From: Gnetum montanum
Taxonomy: Eukaryota > Streptophyta > Gnetopsida > Gnetales > Gnetaceae
Assembly: GCA_015680685.1 (NCBI GenBank)
Contig: MNCI01003042.1
Span: 139,714-199,179 of the forward strand
Length of the DNA stretch: 59,466 nucleotides
Direction: 5' to 3'
Position 1 is the first letter of the stretch. Each line of letters opens with the position of its first letter. This document shows positions 11,274 to 23,040 of the stretch, piece by piece. Both the position numbers and the translations under genes were made by a program. The notes below the pieces were generated by a model that saw only the letters and a program-made list of their open reading frames with translations, ran no database searches and was not told the DNA's origin.

Positions 11274-11283
11274 TGCTAGGCCC

Positions 11284-12113
11284 TGATATCGCATACTCGA
11301 TATCAGGTACACGATATCGCAACTTAGATAACGATATCGATTACACGATATCATGATTCCTGTGTTGGCCTATAAATATAGCACTTAGGCACACAAGAAA
11401 GGAATCAGTTGGGAAGTCTTTAGGGTCAAGTATTTTGTCAATTTTTAGTTAGTTTTCAGTTCTTTCCCAAGTGCATGCCTACAGTGTGATGCTTGTAATT
11501 GTACGGAACCTTTGTTCGAGTGTGATGTACTTGGACACACACATAATCGGAAATAAAGATTAAGATTGCTCCATCATTGCAACATTCACTTAGTTTTAAT
11601 TGTTATTTATTATTTATTGGTTTCCTAGTTAATATTTCTTTTTCATCATTTACTATTCTTGTTGTTAATGTAGAATGAGTACGTCTTAATCACAAACATT
11701 TAAAGTGTAACTACTTGGTAACCTAGTAGTGTATCTAGTAGTGCTCAAGTAATGTGTGCTTGGTAACCCCAGAAGTAGTACACGAGGTCCAAGATGTGTA
11801 CAGATGATTAAGGATGGATGCTCATCACACTTAGGATAGCCTAAACTTTACTTCATATCGCTTATTAGCTTAATCAAGATTATTTCTCATTGTTCCTAGG
11901 AGTAGCCTAGTGTTAGAAATCATATCATACACCTCACTCTGGACTAAACCACATGTGACAAAGAAAATACTAGTCTAGGTGGGAAGATAGTGAACTACAA
12001 TCAACGTGTAATTATCTAGGTACCACAACTAGTTCGTGTGTAGAGTTCAACCGGATCATGCGTACACACTTGTATTCGTATGGTTGAGTGTAGGGGTACC
12101 TTGCCACTCATCA
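11284..12113 (+). repeat. 5' LTR of element C
   Basis: About 830 bp, ending GCCACTCATCA. It opens with five GATATC palindromes (11284-11352), then TATAAATA at 11371. The middle (cttggtaacctagtagtgt...) is a U5 type shared with B and with part of the E LTR but not with A. Confidence 0.8.
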
Positions 12114-12114
12114 T

Positions 12115-12132
12115 TGGCACCATTGCTAGGGA
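12115..12132 (+). promoter_or_regulatory. primer-binding site of C (tRNA-Asp type, mutated)
   Basis: TGGCACCATTGCTAGGGA differs from the perfect tRNA-Asp complement seen in E (TGGCGCCGTTGCCGGGGA) at four positions. All four changes are G to A or C to T. Confidence 0.7.
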
Positions 12133-12241
12133 TGATGCTAGTTATCTAGATTAGTTATATCATACAAGATCATTGTGATGAAGTTATATATTTTAGAAAT
12201 GAAATTAATTGTAAATAAGTCACACAAAATTCACAACAATG

Positions 12242-14596
12242 TCTCTTTCATAGGATAATGTTAATGCAACAACTAGCGAGGCAATTCATTGGAGAATCAA
12301 TGCAATTTATGACGACAAAGAACTTTGGAGTACTCAATCTTATGAAGGAGTCTCATATGTTCATGAACACCTCAACGATACTCAAGGACTCTTTTCATCC
12401 AACTCAGATACCTTTAGTGAGGATGGGATATCCCATGGAACCAAGGGACCTGTAACCCCTAGGACCTTCTCAATGGTTAAGAAGAGTTTATTTGAGGATG
12501 ATTGGGAGACTTACAAAAGTCATGATGAGTCTTCCAATTCTTTCTCTTCCTTTGCTTCTTCAACTTTGGGTCATGACATTGATGACCATTTCTCAAGGGG
12601 TTGGCATAGAAATAAAAATCAAACCCATAGGCAAAGTCAGGAACACCAACATGAACAAAGATAACATCATCCCAAATCGCAAACTCATAACCTACTTAGT
12701 GACGATGAACCCCTGCTGGCCACTAAGAGCCTAATGCATATACAAGAGGCTATTCAAATATCCTACAGGCATTGTAAGGAAAGCCATCTGCCTAGGCTTG
12801 ATTTAAATAGCTTTTCCAAGTTTTCAAGAGGCTATGATTTAGATTCACAACATTAGTTACAAGCCTTCTATGATGCCTATGCATGGAAAAACATTGATAA
12901 TGGGTGGAAAAGACTTAAGCTCTTTCCTATGATACTTGTTGGCCAGGAAAAAGTATGATATAGGTCTTTAAAACCCAAATCAATTCGCCATTGGCTAACA
13001 ATATTACAACTCTTCAATGAAAGATATCAAACTTGTGCAAGAGTGTTAGCCTTGAGGAGACAAATCCAAGAGTGGAAACAAGGGAAACACAAACCCTTGG
13101 ACATGGCCTTAGAAAGATATTACTCATTGTTAAACAACTACCTAGGCCATGGGTTCTTTGAGGAAAGGCTAATGTATCACATCATGGATGGGCTCCGTAA
13201 TGAAACAAGGGAGACCCTAGGGATGTATGCCCCAGGTCAACTATATGAAGTACGAACCCACCAATTCCAAGAGCTTATTAAACAAGTAGCAAAAGTAGAA
13301 GGAGAAATAGCCAAATGGGAGAATGTTGAAAGATCTCAACAGGACCAAAATCTTAAAATAACATAGGTCCATGAAGAGGAGAAATCAACCCACCTCAAGG
13401 AGGTGGAATCATCTCCATCTTTGCTAATATTAAAATCACTAGATGAGATTGAGGCAAAGATTAGTAAAATGATGGAATGGGTACATGACAAATGTAGGGA
13501 ATATGCAAAAATTATTACAGGTAGAACCATGCAAGATCACTCTGACAACTAGAACAAGCAGAGGATGCCAACCTTAGAAATAGGACAAAACACCATTCAT
13601 CAATCAGAAAGAAGGGTTGAAGAAAATAAGGATAGGAACTCAACTGCAAATCATAAGTATCAATGTGATGTTTGTCTGTATGATCACCCCGAAAGTCAAT
13701 GATTAGTATTATGACATTTACATGAGCATTGGGGAGGAATGTTGCATCCAGATTTTGTATAGAAGTACCATGTCCAACCGCGATGGAAAAATCCCCATTT
13801 GTGGGGGAGGCCACTGCCATACAAACCATACCCTTCATATATCCCAACACCAAATTCTTTTTATGTTCAACACCTTATTTTCCCAACTAGATGAACATCC
13901 TCTACTTCACCTCATCGTTATCATTCTCTTGAGTATTTTCAATCCATGTCATCTCCCATAGGATCACCACCTTAGGTTCCTTACACTTCTCCTTGCCCTT
14001 AATATTCTCATCCTTCACCTCCTTCTACAATTCCACCAGTTGTACTAGAAGGTTTTGCACTACAGCACCAACCCAAAAACATTACTTGTGTCACTACTGT
14101 CAACAGTAGTGGAAGTCCTCCACAATGTCGAAAGCGTCCTTTCTTTAGGCATGATTGTAGAAAGAGACAACATGATTTTGAAACCCCTACACCCTCTAAC
14201 TCAGCACAAGCCCAACACTGTGATACATCTTTTTCCTTGAACTCAATGCCTCCTATTACCTCATTTGGGCCATCAATTAATGCTCCAACAGCCATGCAGC
14301 CCAATGGATATAACCATGTAGGAAGACATATTGATCCTTGCATATCATCTTATGGTCATGTGTGCCATAGTGGGTTAGCTCTTTATCATATGACCGCATC
14401 TTCTAATTTGCCCCACTATGCCTACTTTAATTTGGGTACATTCTTGCCACTACATCAAAAGACACCTAGTGGTTTGGATATGACCAGACCCCAATGTTTC
14501 CAACATGCATGGATCCAAATTTTTCATTTATTAATTCTAGCCATGCTGAAAGGTTTAGTCATGGGGGACACCCCCCATTATAATAAGCAGAATTAG
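12242..14596 (+). pseudogene. gag polyprotein of element C, broken
   Basis: The frame opens MSLS at 12242 and is interrupted by a stop after four codons and by several more later. The capsid-like core (about 12880-13365) is the best preserved part: KRLKLFPMIL, FNERYQTCARV, RRQIQEWKQGKHKPLDMALE and IMDGLRNETRETLG. These match the Retrotrans_gag family (hydrophobic core, then WxxG...YxxLL, then GL...TR) and align with the gags of A and B. A zinc-knuckle remnant CDVCLYDHPE lies near 13667. A Pro/Tyr-rich tail follows, ending at 14596. No protease follows. N-terminal residues differ from those of A, B and E. Confidence 0.65.
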
Positions 14597-15163
14597 TAAA
14601 TGGTTTTCCTTTTCTTTGGTTTTATAACTTTTTTTGTTTGTTTTCCAATTTTTATTCTCTAATTTTTCATCTTTCAATTTGTCATTTCATCTTTTTGAGG
14701 GTAATCTCATTGATGAATAAAATACTCATGTGACTTGTCGATTGAGGTGTTGTTCTATGCTATCAAGTCTCAGGTGACTAATTATTTGGATAGTGAGCCC
14801 GCAACATCCATCCATCCATCCATTCTATTAATAAGAGGTTCTACTTTGGGTACGATGATATTCTTATCATCATTAAAGCTTAAAGTAACTTTGTACTCAT
14901 TATGCCCAGAGCAAAGAATGATGGACTAAGAGGGAATGGCTAGGGTGTGACATCAAGGGGACTTGTGGATTCTCTTTGGTGACATCTATATGTGCTATCA
15001 TGTAGCTTGGTTGTACTAAAATCCTTGTAGATCTAACAAAAAATGGGAGTAAGAGTAATAAAGGAACTCAATAAAGAAACTCAATGCTCTTCTAGAGGGT
15101 CCCATTGGAAAGACATGCACCCATGCCTAAAGGTTGAGTGTAGGGATACCTCGTTGCTCATTA

Positions 15164-15560
15164 GGATGCATCCCATGTTATATTCTCTTTCTCCATCTCC
15201 AGTTTGATGTTACTTACCCTTTAATTGATTAATTGCATTATCGAAAGATTGGCCAGTTGATGGATTATAAGATTAGATAATTAGATATGGAATTATGTAG
15301 CTTCATTTTACAATTATTGGCTAATAATCCAACCTACTATAGTTGAGTCTTAGAAATGGCCAACTTCCCCTTAATAATGATTAGCTTAGATTGGATGCCT
15401 GTAACATCTTCATGGATGTTAAAAATATCTTGAATCATTGGTCTAATTCTCACGAGTCTATCCAATAGTTCATTGTATTGCTTTACACTCATGGTCTTCT
15501 ATCTTTTGGATTTGATTTCTAAACCTATAAATTGCATGAACTATGTATGGATTGTTCTAA
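15164..15560 (-). pseudogene. coiled-coil ORF of element L, N-terminal part
   Basis: The minus strand begins near SVKQYNELLDRLV, then IFNIHEDVTGIQSKLIIIKGKL. This aligns with IFNIPSDIIAFQLELIAIKGKL-type sequence in B at about 43430-43500. The reading breaks at 15164 where element C is inserted and resumes at 11273. Decay by stops is moderate. Together the halves give about 450 codons. It adds no recognised domain. Confidence 0.6.
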
Positions 15561-15699
15561 AGTGTTTGAAATTTTATACATTAATGTACATGACTTGGAT
15601 TATAGTAAAGGACCTTGTCACCTAGTTGAAGGTCTAACTATTTAGCACTAAGGTCATGTCTTTACTTGTTATAAACTATGCCCTTTTTTATGCATCAAG

Positions 15700-16640
15700 G
15701 CTATCATTCTATTTTTACTTAGCACATTTAATTTCATTAAACATTCAAATTGTGTTTAGGTGAGATTTAAGGCTAAGTCACATGCATTATTTAATGTACA
15801 TATTTCTATTTGAATAGGTAACTTTAGTAGGTTTCCATACACTATTTTGTAAGGAGAATACACAATAGGAAGTTTCTAGGTTGATCTATAGGCTTATCGA
15901 GCATCATTAAGCCTAGTGCTTACGTCCTTCCTAAATTTACTATTGGTTTGCATTAAGATACTAGTTATATTCCTGTCTGTGACTTTGGCTTGGCCATTAT
16001 CTTGGGGATGGTATGATGTACTTAATTTATGATCTACCTCTAAGCATTGCATTAAATTTTTAGATGTTAGCCTTGTAAAGTATGTTTTGTTATCTTGGCA
16101 AACTTGTTTACTTCTTAATGCTCAAAGAATTTAATAGTAGTTATTGTAGTATAATTAGTTACTATAGCTACTTTAGCCAACTTTGTAAAGTAACATACAA
16201 CAACAATGATGTATGATTTTCCATTGGAAGAAGAGATGGTAGGATCCATGAAGTCAATTCTAGATAAGTCAAAAGGCTCCAATGATTTTATTCATTGATG
16301 TGATCTCTCAAAGTGTGTTGTTATCCCACTTTCTCATTGGTAGTATTCATGAAATTTGACAAAGTGATGCATATCGAAGAAGAGTGCTGGATAGATGTAA
16401 CTAGCCTAAAGAATCTTGATGGTTATTATCCTTCCCATGTAGTGGCCTTTGCATGGCCCTTCATGCATGTTTTGGATAATTCTTAGTTGGTTCTCTTCTA
16501 GAACACACTAGTGCACCCAACTATATGCATAGATTTTATATAGGTTCATCTCTTTCTTCATGAAATACTTGACTTGGTGTAAGGATTATTTGGTTATGTG
16601 TTTATACCTTTTAGGAGGAACTCTCTACTACTTTAGTTAT
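15700..16640 (-). pseudogene. Ty3/gypsy integrase of element L, broken
   Basis: The minus strand shows the zinc-binding region (MHEGPCKGHYMGR, about 16470) and then the catalytic core: DLSRIDFMDP (about 16260), corresponding to the first catalytic Asp in GIDFMGP. Further on are STSYHPQDNGQAKVTDRN (about 15990), matching AYHPQTxGQxExxNR, and AYRSTQKLPIVYSPYKIVYG-like sequence (about 15870), matching WAYRTxxKTPxGxSPYxLVYGK of the Athila/Tat branch. Integrase would insert the cDNA into host DNA. Multiple stops and shifts. No chromodomain follows. Confidence 0.75.
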
Positions 16641-16744
16641 GTAAGATAATAAAAAAACTAAGAAGTTTTTGTTGCTAAGAAAACTACTAAAATCTTTGAA
16701 AACAATGGGATCATGAGAAAATTGATTAAAAAGAGCTCTTTGTC

Positions 16745-17055
16745 CATCTTGTTATCCCACCGTTATTTTGGCAAATGATCTATAATAACATTTTCTATTC
16801 TCTTCTTTTCAATCATTGTAATGTAAAATTTCTATAAGATCACTAGCCACTCACTATTGGTTTGTTCATGAGGAACTTGATTGTACTATATTCTATATGC
16901 ATGAATATCAAAATTGAAGCACATAGTACTTGAATTTTTCAAGTGCATACACCACTATCATCAACTCATTTTTTGTTGTGGTGTAATTGAGTTATGTATT
17001 AATAATGCTTTGGCTTATGAAATAGATATAATATGAACATATCTAATCATTCAAC
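16745..17055 (-). pseudogene. Ty3/gypsy RNase H of element L, broken
   Basis: The minus strand reads ITPQQKMS, then VVYALEKFKYYVLQF and EKKRIENVIIDHLP. These match YxxTEKELLAVVxALxKFRxYLLG and DxKGxENxVADHLSR of Ty3/gypsy RNase H. It is preceded on the right by the J junction, so reverse transcriptase and gag-pro of this copy are missing. RNase H removes the RNA template during cDNA synthesis; this copy is inactive. Confidence 0.7.
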
Positions 17056-17099
17056 TACATAAGAATGACTTCCTTAGATTACCTTAGTCCTTTCATGAT

Positions 17100-17290
17100 C
17101 TATCTTAATGTCTTGTTCCACCCACATTCCTACTTATTATTACTACCCTTTAGAATATCATAGATCTTTCACTCCATGGACCAAATCTTCCTCCTACACT
17201 TTTTATATTCATTAACATTCTTATCCTCATGCTCCTAATCTTTTACTGCTTGCTCCACCTATGCAAGATGAAATTTATCCATAGACATAA
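17100..17290 (+). pseudogene. gag C-terminal (Pro/Tyr-rich) remnant of J
   Basis: Plus-strand PTYYYYPLEYHRS, then SYPHAPNLLLLAPPMQDE, resembles the Pro/Tyr-rich tail between zinc knuckle and protease in element A (about 49700-49920, ending PTPTMQGELP). It starts right at the junction with L at about 17.06-17.09 kb. Everything upstream is lost. The identification is by composition and a few aligned positions only. Confidence 0.4.
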
Positions 17291-18650
17291 TGATGAAATA
17301 CTATGTAAGCCATAAACCTGCAGATGAATGACAACGCAAGATGTTTTAAGTGTAATACTTTAAAGCATCCATTATTTAGGCCTATTAGCGCACCTAAATC
17401 TATAGAAGAATTTGTTGTCATGGATTATACACTTGCATCCTTCCAAATTATCCAAAAGTACTGGAGATTGAATTTACACCTTATAACAACTCCATAATTC
17501 TCTAGGATCTAATGTGTAGAAAGTAATATTGTAGAATTTTGAGAACATAATTCTCTTCTTCACAATAACTATTTATAATTATATGTAGTTTTAAGTATCA
17601 TAAGTCTTACTGATTTAATAGCTTATGAATCATCTTATGATAAATAGAGTTACATTCACTTGATTCTATAACTTAGTACTAATCATAAGATATCATAGAT
17701 AGTTTATAACAAGTATTGTTTCTAGTTCTAGTAATTCGTAATCATCATCTTTAGGCTTGACATAATTCTAGATTGAATCATACTAAGAATATAAGAACTT
17801 TTTGTGTTTTGGTGGTGTTGCTCTTCCTTGAGTAGTGCATCTTATTTTAGATTGTATGTGACTCTTTATTATAAGATTATAATATACTTACAACTATTGT
17901 TTGTAACTTATTATATTATAATCACTTGTCGGTAGACTTATCATAGTCCTTACTTGGTATATCATTAAGTTCTTAGTAAACTTAACTTTAACTTTTTCAC
18001 TACACTTCATTAAGTATTCTCTCTAACTTTGCAAATTTCTTCTAACTTTTTTAAGCTACTCTTGGCTTAGCTTCATTTGCTTACAAAATACTTTTTTGTA
18101 GGTCTTGCTTTTCTTATTCCATCATAACCTTCCAAATGGTCTTCTCTTCTTCTTTAAGAACTTGGACCAAGCTACATATGGTAAAACTCATAACTTCCAT
18201 TCTTCTTTAAGAAACTAGATCCTAGGTTATAGTGATTTCTCTTGTCTCATACAATACTTTCTTATTAGTTCTTCAGATGGAATTAATTACTTTTTGATGC
18301 TCCTATTCACATTTTTGGCTTAGAAAATTCTTCCTTTGTACTTTTATGAATCACTCCTTTTTGTATCTTCTAGCTCATGAACATTACTTTTGGTTGTTGT
18401 TCAAATGCTACTTCTACATTTCTCTTCTTTACACATACTATCATTTTTTCACTTTGTTTTCCTTCCAATTCTTCATCACCTTTTTATTTTGATAAGAGCT
18501 TGAGGGTTTATGCACTTCTTTAGGGATTGTGACTATCTGGTAAATTATTGTAACATTTCATAATAACCAATAGATTAAGTTAAGAAATGAATGATTGTAA
18601 TTTAACTTAGGAGTATATTCTTATAGAGAGCTACTTTCAAACCAAAATAG
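17291..18650. other. AT-rich segment with a possible minus-strand coiled-coil remnant
   Basis: It lies between J gag and J protease, where A has only about 200 bp, so it probably includes inserted sequence. On the minus strand at about 18480-18000 a Lys/Glu-rich, heptad-like stretch with stops can be read (for example VLKEEEKTIWKVMME). It resembles the coiled-coil ORF of L and B in character but not convincingly in sequence. No other gene or repeat is supported. Confidence 0.35.
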
Positions 18651-18654
18651 CCAT

Positions 18655-19131
18655 GTGCAAACTATCATGTTAATCCATGTTTTTATAGATTGGATAAAAG
18701 CAGGTAATCTTCCTAGGAAAAGAACTGATCCTAGAAGTTCTCTCATTTATTTTCAGATCACAAGAAATGCTCTATGCAAGGCTCCATTAGACTCAAGTTT
18801 TTGAGTGAACTTAATCTCTTAATAGATGTACAATACCTAGAAACTACCATTATTGAAGAAGTATAACAAGTTAGACTTGATAGACCAATCCATTCCTCTA
18901 CCTTTGGAATTGATAGAAGACATTGTAAATACCATTAGTGGATGGTCATATCTTATATATTTTCTTATAAATTATATGAATAATTGTACAGGTAAATTTC
19001 TCATCATTATGGCAAGATCTTGGTTGAGTATCATTAATGCCAAGTTGGAGATTAGAGTTTTTTCATTGGTGATTTCTAAGAAAAATCAACATGGAGTTAT
19101 CAAGAAGGAGCATGTTTTATGCATTGTGTAG
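18655..19131 (+). pseudogene. retroviral-type aspartic protease of J, broken
   Basis: The plus strand reads DWIKAGNLPRKR, then APLDSSF with a stop before VNLIS, then LIDQSIPLPLELIEDIV and FLIIMARSWLSIINAKLEI, ending at the TAG at 19129. Compared with element A (LLDLGSGVNLI; PIIMGRAWLSIVDA), the active-site Asp remains (codon 18790-18792). The Gly after it is Ser, and the Gly of IMGR is Ala. Protease would cut Gag-Pol; this copy is dead. It leads directly into the reverse-transcriptase linker. Confidence 0.7.
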
Positions 19132-19589
19132 ATTGACAAAACTCTAATTTATATGACATGAAGAAAATCTAGCAAACTAGACAAAGAGCCATAAAAACAT
19201 ATAAATTGTGTGAAAAATTAGTGTGTGTGCAAAGGTGTTTGTATGCAACAACTAATAAGCAAGATGATACCCAGTGGTTAACTATAGATGAAAGCTACAA
19301 GTCCAAAATATACATGGAATCACTACAAGCTCTTATAAGTGCCTACATGGACAAAATGGATGAGATGGTACAACTCAAATAACAACTTTTCCATGTAGAG
19401 AACAGATAGGAAGAAGAAGTAGATTGGAAAAATTTGGAAATTTTAGAAACAATAGAATCAAAGCTCATATAATTCAAAACATTATTAGAATTTTTTTAGT
19501 ATGTGTCCCTAAAAATGATAAATGAGTAATCGTGAATGCCCATCTTACATAAGAGTAAAAAAATGTTACTAGAGATTATTAAAAAAATG

Positions 19590-20520
19590 GTCAAGAACCT
19601 TTGATTGGTCATATGATAAGATAATAGGTGTAGATCCATGCATATGTTGGCATAAAATCTACAAAAACCCATCCATCAAGACCAAATGATAACCACAGTG
19701 CAAATTAAACTCCAAATTGAAGTAGGCTATTAAGTAAAAGATTGAAAATCTTCTAAAAGAAAGATTAAGGTATCTTATAGTTGACAATGAGTGGGTGAGT
19801 CAACTTGTTATTGTATCAAAGAAAGGGGACTAGTGGAGGATTTGTATTAATTTTTGACTATTGAACATGATAACTTTTAAAGATTATTTTCGATTGTCAT
19901 TTGTTAACCAGCTCTATTAGACACCATTTTAGGTCAACTTCCTATATGACTATAATGATTATAATTAGATTCAAATAGTCCTAGAAGATAAGACTAAAAC
20001 CACATTTACTAATTCTTGGAAAACATTTTTTAACAAGAAAATGTCTCTCAGCCTTTGTAATGCACTTGCAATGTTCCAATGCCTAGTCTTGAGTATCTTC
20101 CAAAAATAGATTTGAAATGGTATAGAAGTTTCATGCATGACTTCTCTATCTATGACTTTGATTTCAAGTAGACCTTGGACCATATAGAGTAAGTATTAAA
20201 ATGTCATGTATAGACCTACCACAAGCTCAATTAGTACAAAAGCCATTTGATGGTCCAAGTGGGCATTGTTCATGGATACTTGGTGTCAGAAAAAGTGATA
20301 GAGTTAGATCCTAAAAAAGTTAGAGTGATCCAAGGAATCACACAAAGACCAAAAATAGTAAAATATGTTAGATCTTTACTTGGACAGATTGGCTACTATA
20401 GGTGATTTATTAAAAATTTCTTCAAGATTACCAAAATTGTGATGGAGCTATAAAAAAGGATGTAGCATTTGAATGAACTAAGGAATATGATTAATCATCT
20501 AAATGGTTAAAGTAGAAGCT
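19590..20520 (+). pseudogene. Ty3/gypsy (Tat-type) reverse transcriptase of J, broken
   Basis: The N-terminal linker FDWSYDKIIGVDPCICWHKI (about 19595) is typical of Tat-lineage pol. The RT core has EWVSQLVIVSKKGD, WRICINF, YNQIQIVLEDKTKTTF-like and SLCNALAMFQC, matching VSPLVxVPKKxGKWRxCVDYRxLN and FGLCNAPATFQR. The catalytic motif reads FMHDF (about 20126-20142) where the family has YMDDF: the first Asp is His. The connection domain follows with LDPKKVRVIQGITQRP and RSLLGQIGYYR. Several frameshifts, one just before the catalytic motif. It would copy element RNA into DNA; inactive here. Confidence 0.8.
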
Positions 20521-20549
20521 TGTAGAAAATCTAATCTTATTGATTCTAC

Positions 20550-22400
20550 AAAAAATATTCTCTTAGATATCTACAAAGACATCTCCATGAATCACACATT
20601 TAGGTGTATGATTTGTAGCTGTAAATAGTCTTTGAAATGATGTAACCCTTGATATATTAATAATTATGAAATGAAGAAGCATAAGCCTCCAATTGAATAT
20701 GGACTTAGCCTACCGTTTAGTGTAGAATTGATATAGATATAGTTGAATGATGATAACTTAATGCTAAAATTGATGAAATATGAATGATGAATGATAAAAT
20801 CAAAGTAATATAAATGAGATTAAAAACTAATGGGAAACATAAAACTAAATTAGAAAGTGAGAACTTGATATGTGGGAGAGGGTTTAAATTTCCCTCCATC
20901 TCTCTCTCTCTCTCTCTCTCTCCTCGAAAAGAAAAAAAATGCTTAATTAAGCAAATAGACAAAGATTACCTTATAGGAAGTGTCATGTACTACAAATTGT
21001 GGGGTACAAATTATGAAGTAAAACTGGTGATTAGAACTTAGTTTATAAGAAAATTAAGAGTTTAGATGCTAAGAGTTGACATTTTGTGTGTGTAGATATG
21101 GATGGAGGATATATTGGTATTATTTAGAGCTATTTAGGGATTAAAACAAGGCCATTTCCATAAACTATCCCATAGGTGATATTGGTACTATAGTAGGTGA
21201 TGTTGACATTGATGCAACAACATTAGCAATATAGCAAGTGATGTTGATGTTGGTGTTAGTATGTTTGCATATGTTGCTAATGATGCAAGCACTAAGATTA
21301 AGATCAAGGATTGAAGAAGATGCTAAAGTAACCAAGAAGCTCATAGGTAATGCAATTGATGTAAGTACACATGCTCTAGATCTTTTGAAATTTAAATAAT
21401 GCTCTTGGATCTAAAGAAAACAACCCTAAAATTCTTGTTTGGTCTTAATATTTATAAGGCTAGGGGTTTGAAAATTCACTCAAACCTAAGTGCAATTAAC
21501 TTAGAATTATTTTGAAAAACTTGAGATATGTGCCAAGGCAGGTGATGCTAATGATGTAGGATGCTAATGTAGTGACATTTCCATTGGTGTTAGCATCCCC
21601 TGTGTCATCATCAACACTTGTACTATCTCCCAAACTAACATTCTTAGATCATAGGAACTATTTTTAATGCTTGAATTGAAGCTAAACATGTCAGGATGAT
21701 GTTGAATGGATGCTAGGGGCCACACATGGTTGAAAAGTATTGCTAGAAGTTGAGCTAGGTGTTTTTCTCTACAGGTTATGCTAGCCAAGTAACCATTACT
21801 AAACATCACCTACATGCATAGTGCAGCTTTAATCCTTCAAACTACCTCTAGATTTGTCAAAACTAATGTTCGATGCCTTGGAAATGAAGCTAACCAATCA
21901 TCAAGGGTATGTTGGGGATAAAAACATTATGAAAAGGTAAATTTATGATGCATGTTAAGAGATGATTAAGGTAAGTGATGTTGTAATGAAGGTCACCTAG
22001 CCATACTTAGTCAAAATGTGTTATCTCATGTCCCTTGAAGCTTTATAAAACCATTGAAACTAATGCATGTTATCTCTAAATTGGTGTAGATAGATTGCTA
22101 GAGGTTTGATGAAGGTCAAAATGAAGCTAGGAGATAAATTTTTATGTGGTGTTGCAGTGGTGACTAAGGCAGGTGATGCTAACACTAGTGTTAATAATAC
22201 CTAGCATTACCTAGATGACATTTAGAATTTTTGTGTTATTGAAAATGATAGAAGCATCAAATTTAATGCTCAAATGTTAGATCATAATTGAGAACACCTA
22301 CCTAGGGCTTGTGGAAGGTTAAAACATGACTTATGATAATGATTTTGGAGGATTTTTATAATCCAAGTAGATGTAACAATGTTGAAACCATATTTTTTCT
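20550..22400. other. unidentified insertion separating J reverse transcriptase from RNase H
   Basis: In gypsy pol the connection domain passes straight into RNase H. Here about 1.85 kb of unrelated AT-rich sequence intervenes. It holds a (CT)n run at about 20898-20922, a region rich in 'gatgttgatg'-type words (21175-21310 and again 21540-21600), and no protein I recognise. Neither terminal repeats nor a target duplication could be identified, so the element type is unknown. Confidence 0.45.
20898..20922. repeat. (CT)n microsatellite
   Basis: About 25 bp of uninterrupted CT dinucleotides inside the unidentified insertion. Confidence 0.9.
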
Positions 22401-22980
22401 AGTTGTTGAAATGTAAAAAAAGTGGATAAAATACTTACAAGCTTCTAATTGGTCCAAAAATTTTCATATTATAATAGATGCATCCAATTTTGCTTTAGTG
22501 ATCATGCTCACATAATTGAATAATTAGAAATGTCCATATTACATCTATTGCACATGTAGGAGTATCATAGGTGCACATCTAAACTACTTTATAACTGAAA
22601 AATAGCCTATGGCCATGGTGTATGTCTTAGAAAAATTTAGACACTAAGTACTTTAATATCTAATTTTTATACATATTGATCATAGTGTGATCTAGTTTTT
22701 TATGAACAGACTAATGGTTAGCTCGTGTGTGATACAATGACTAGTGATTTTGTAGAAATTTTATATACTAATGATTGATAAAAAGGAAATAAAAAATGTT
22801 GTAATAGATCATTTATCTTGATTACAATGGGATAATAAGACTTATGAGGTCCCACTTTTTGATCAATTCCCAAATGAGCTCTTATTTACAAATGTCATGG
22901 TAATTTCATCCAATGTCATCAAGCCATGATATGTAGATTATCTTAGAGGATAACCTCTACAAAATTTGTGCAGATCACTT
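22400..22980 (+). pseudogene. Ty3/gypsy RNase H of J with integrase linker, broken
   Basis: The plus strand reads LQASNWSKNFHIIIDASNF (about 22430), matching APDWSxPFxIMxDASDxA. Then come IIGAHLNYFITEK, VYVLEKFRH and IDKKEIKNVVIDHLS, matching YxTTEKELLAVVxALEKFR and KKGxENVVADHLSR. The DAS aspartate is retained. The segment continues with PLFDQFPNELL and a VDYLRG-like piece (family: PWYADIVNYL) until element H at 23041. Stops are scattered. It matches the RNase H of L and belongs to the same lineage. Confidence 0.75.
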
Positions 22981-23040
22981 GGTTCAATGATGCATACTAG
23001 AGGAAGATAACTAAGGATTTTCTAAGTGTTGATAAGGGGC

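Larger units (their letters stand above)
11284..15163 (+). mobile_element. gag-only LTR element C, inserted in the coiled-coil ORF of L
   Basis: The 5' LTR is followed by a primer-binding site, a long gag-like region and an untranslated tail. Only the last 34 bases of the 3' LTR remain (15130-15163, 'ggttgagtgtagggatacc...'). Protease, reverse transcriptase and integrase are absent. The flanking coiled-coil sequence of L is interrupted at this point (compare the uninterrupted ORF in B), which proves insertion. I could not identify a convincing target duplication, and the 5' boundary may lie a few bases left of 11284. Confidence 0.7.
8250..17060 (-). mobile_element. Tat/Athila-like Ty3/gypsy element L, 5' truncated and carrying nested insertions
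   Basis: Minus-strand order from right to left is RNase H (about 17055-16745), integrase (about 16640-15700), a coiled-coil ORF (15560-15164 and 11273-10340), the polypurine tract (10074-10084) and the 3' LTR (10073-8250). The coiled-coil ORF is split by element C, and the LTR holds a SINE and a solo LTR. Everything upstream of RNase H is missing. At about 17.06 kb it meets the plus-strand element J head to head, so a rearrangement removed both 5' ends. All reading frames are decayed. The non-chromoviral integrase, with no chromodomain, and an extra ORF after pol indicate the Tat/Athila group. Confidence 0.7.
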
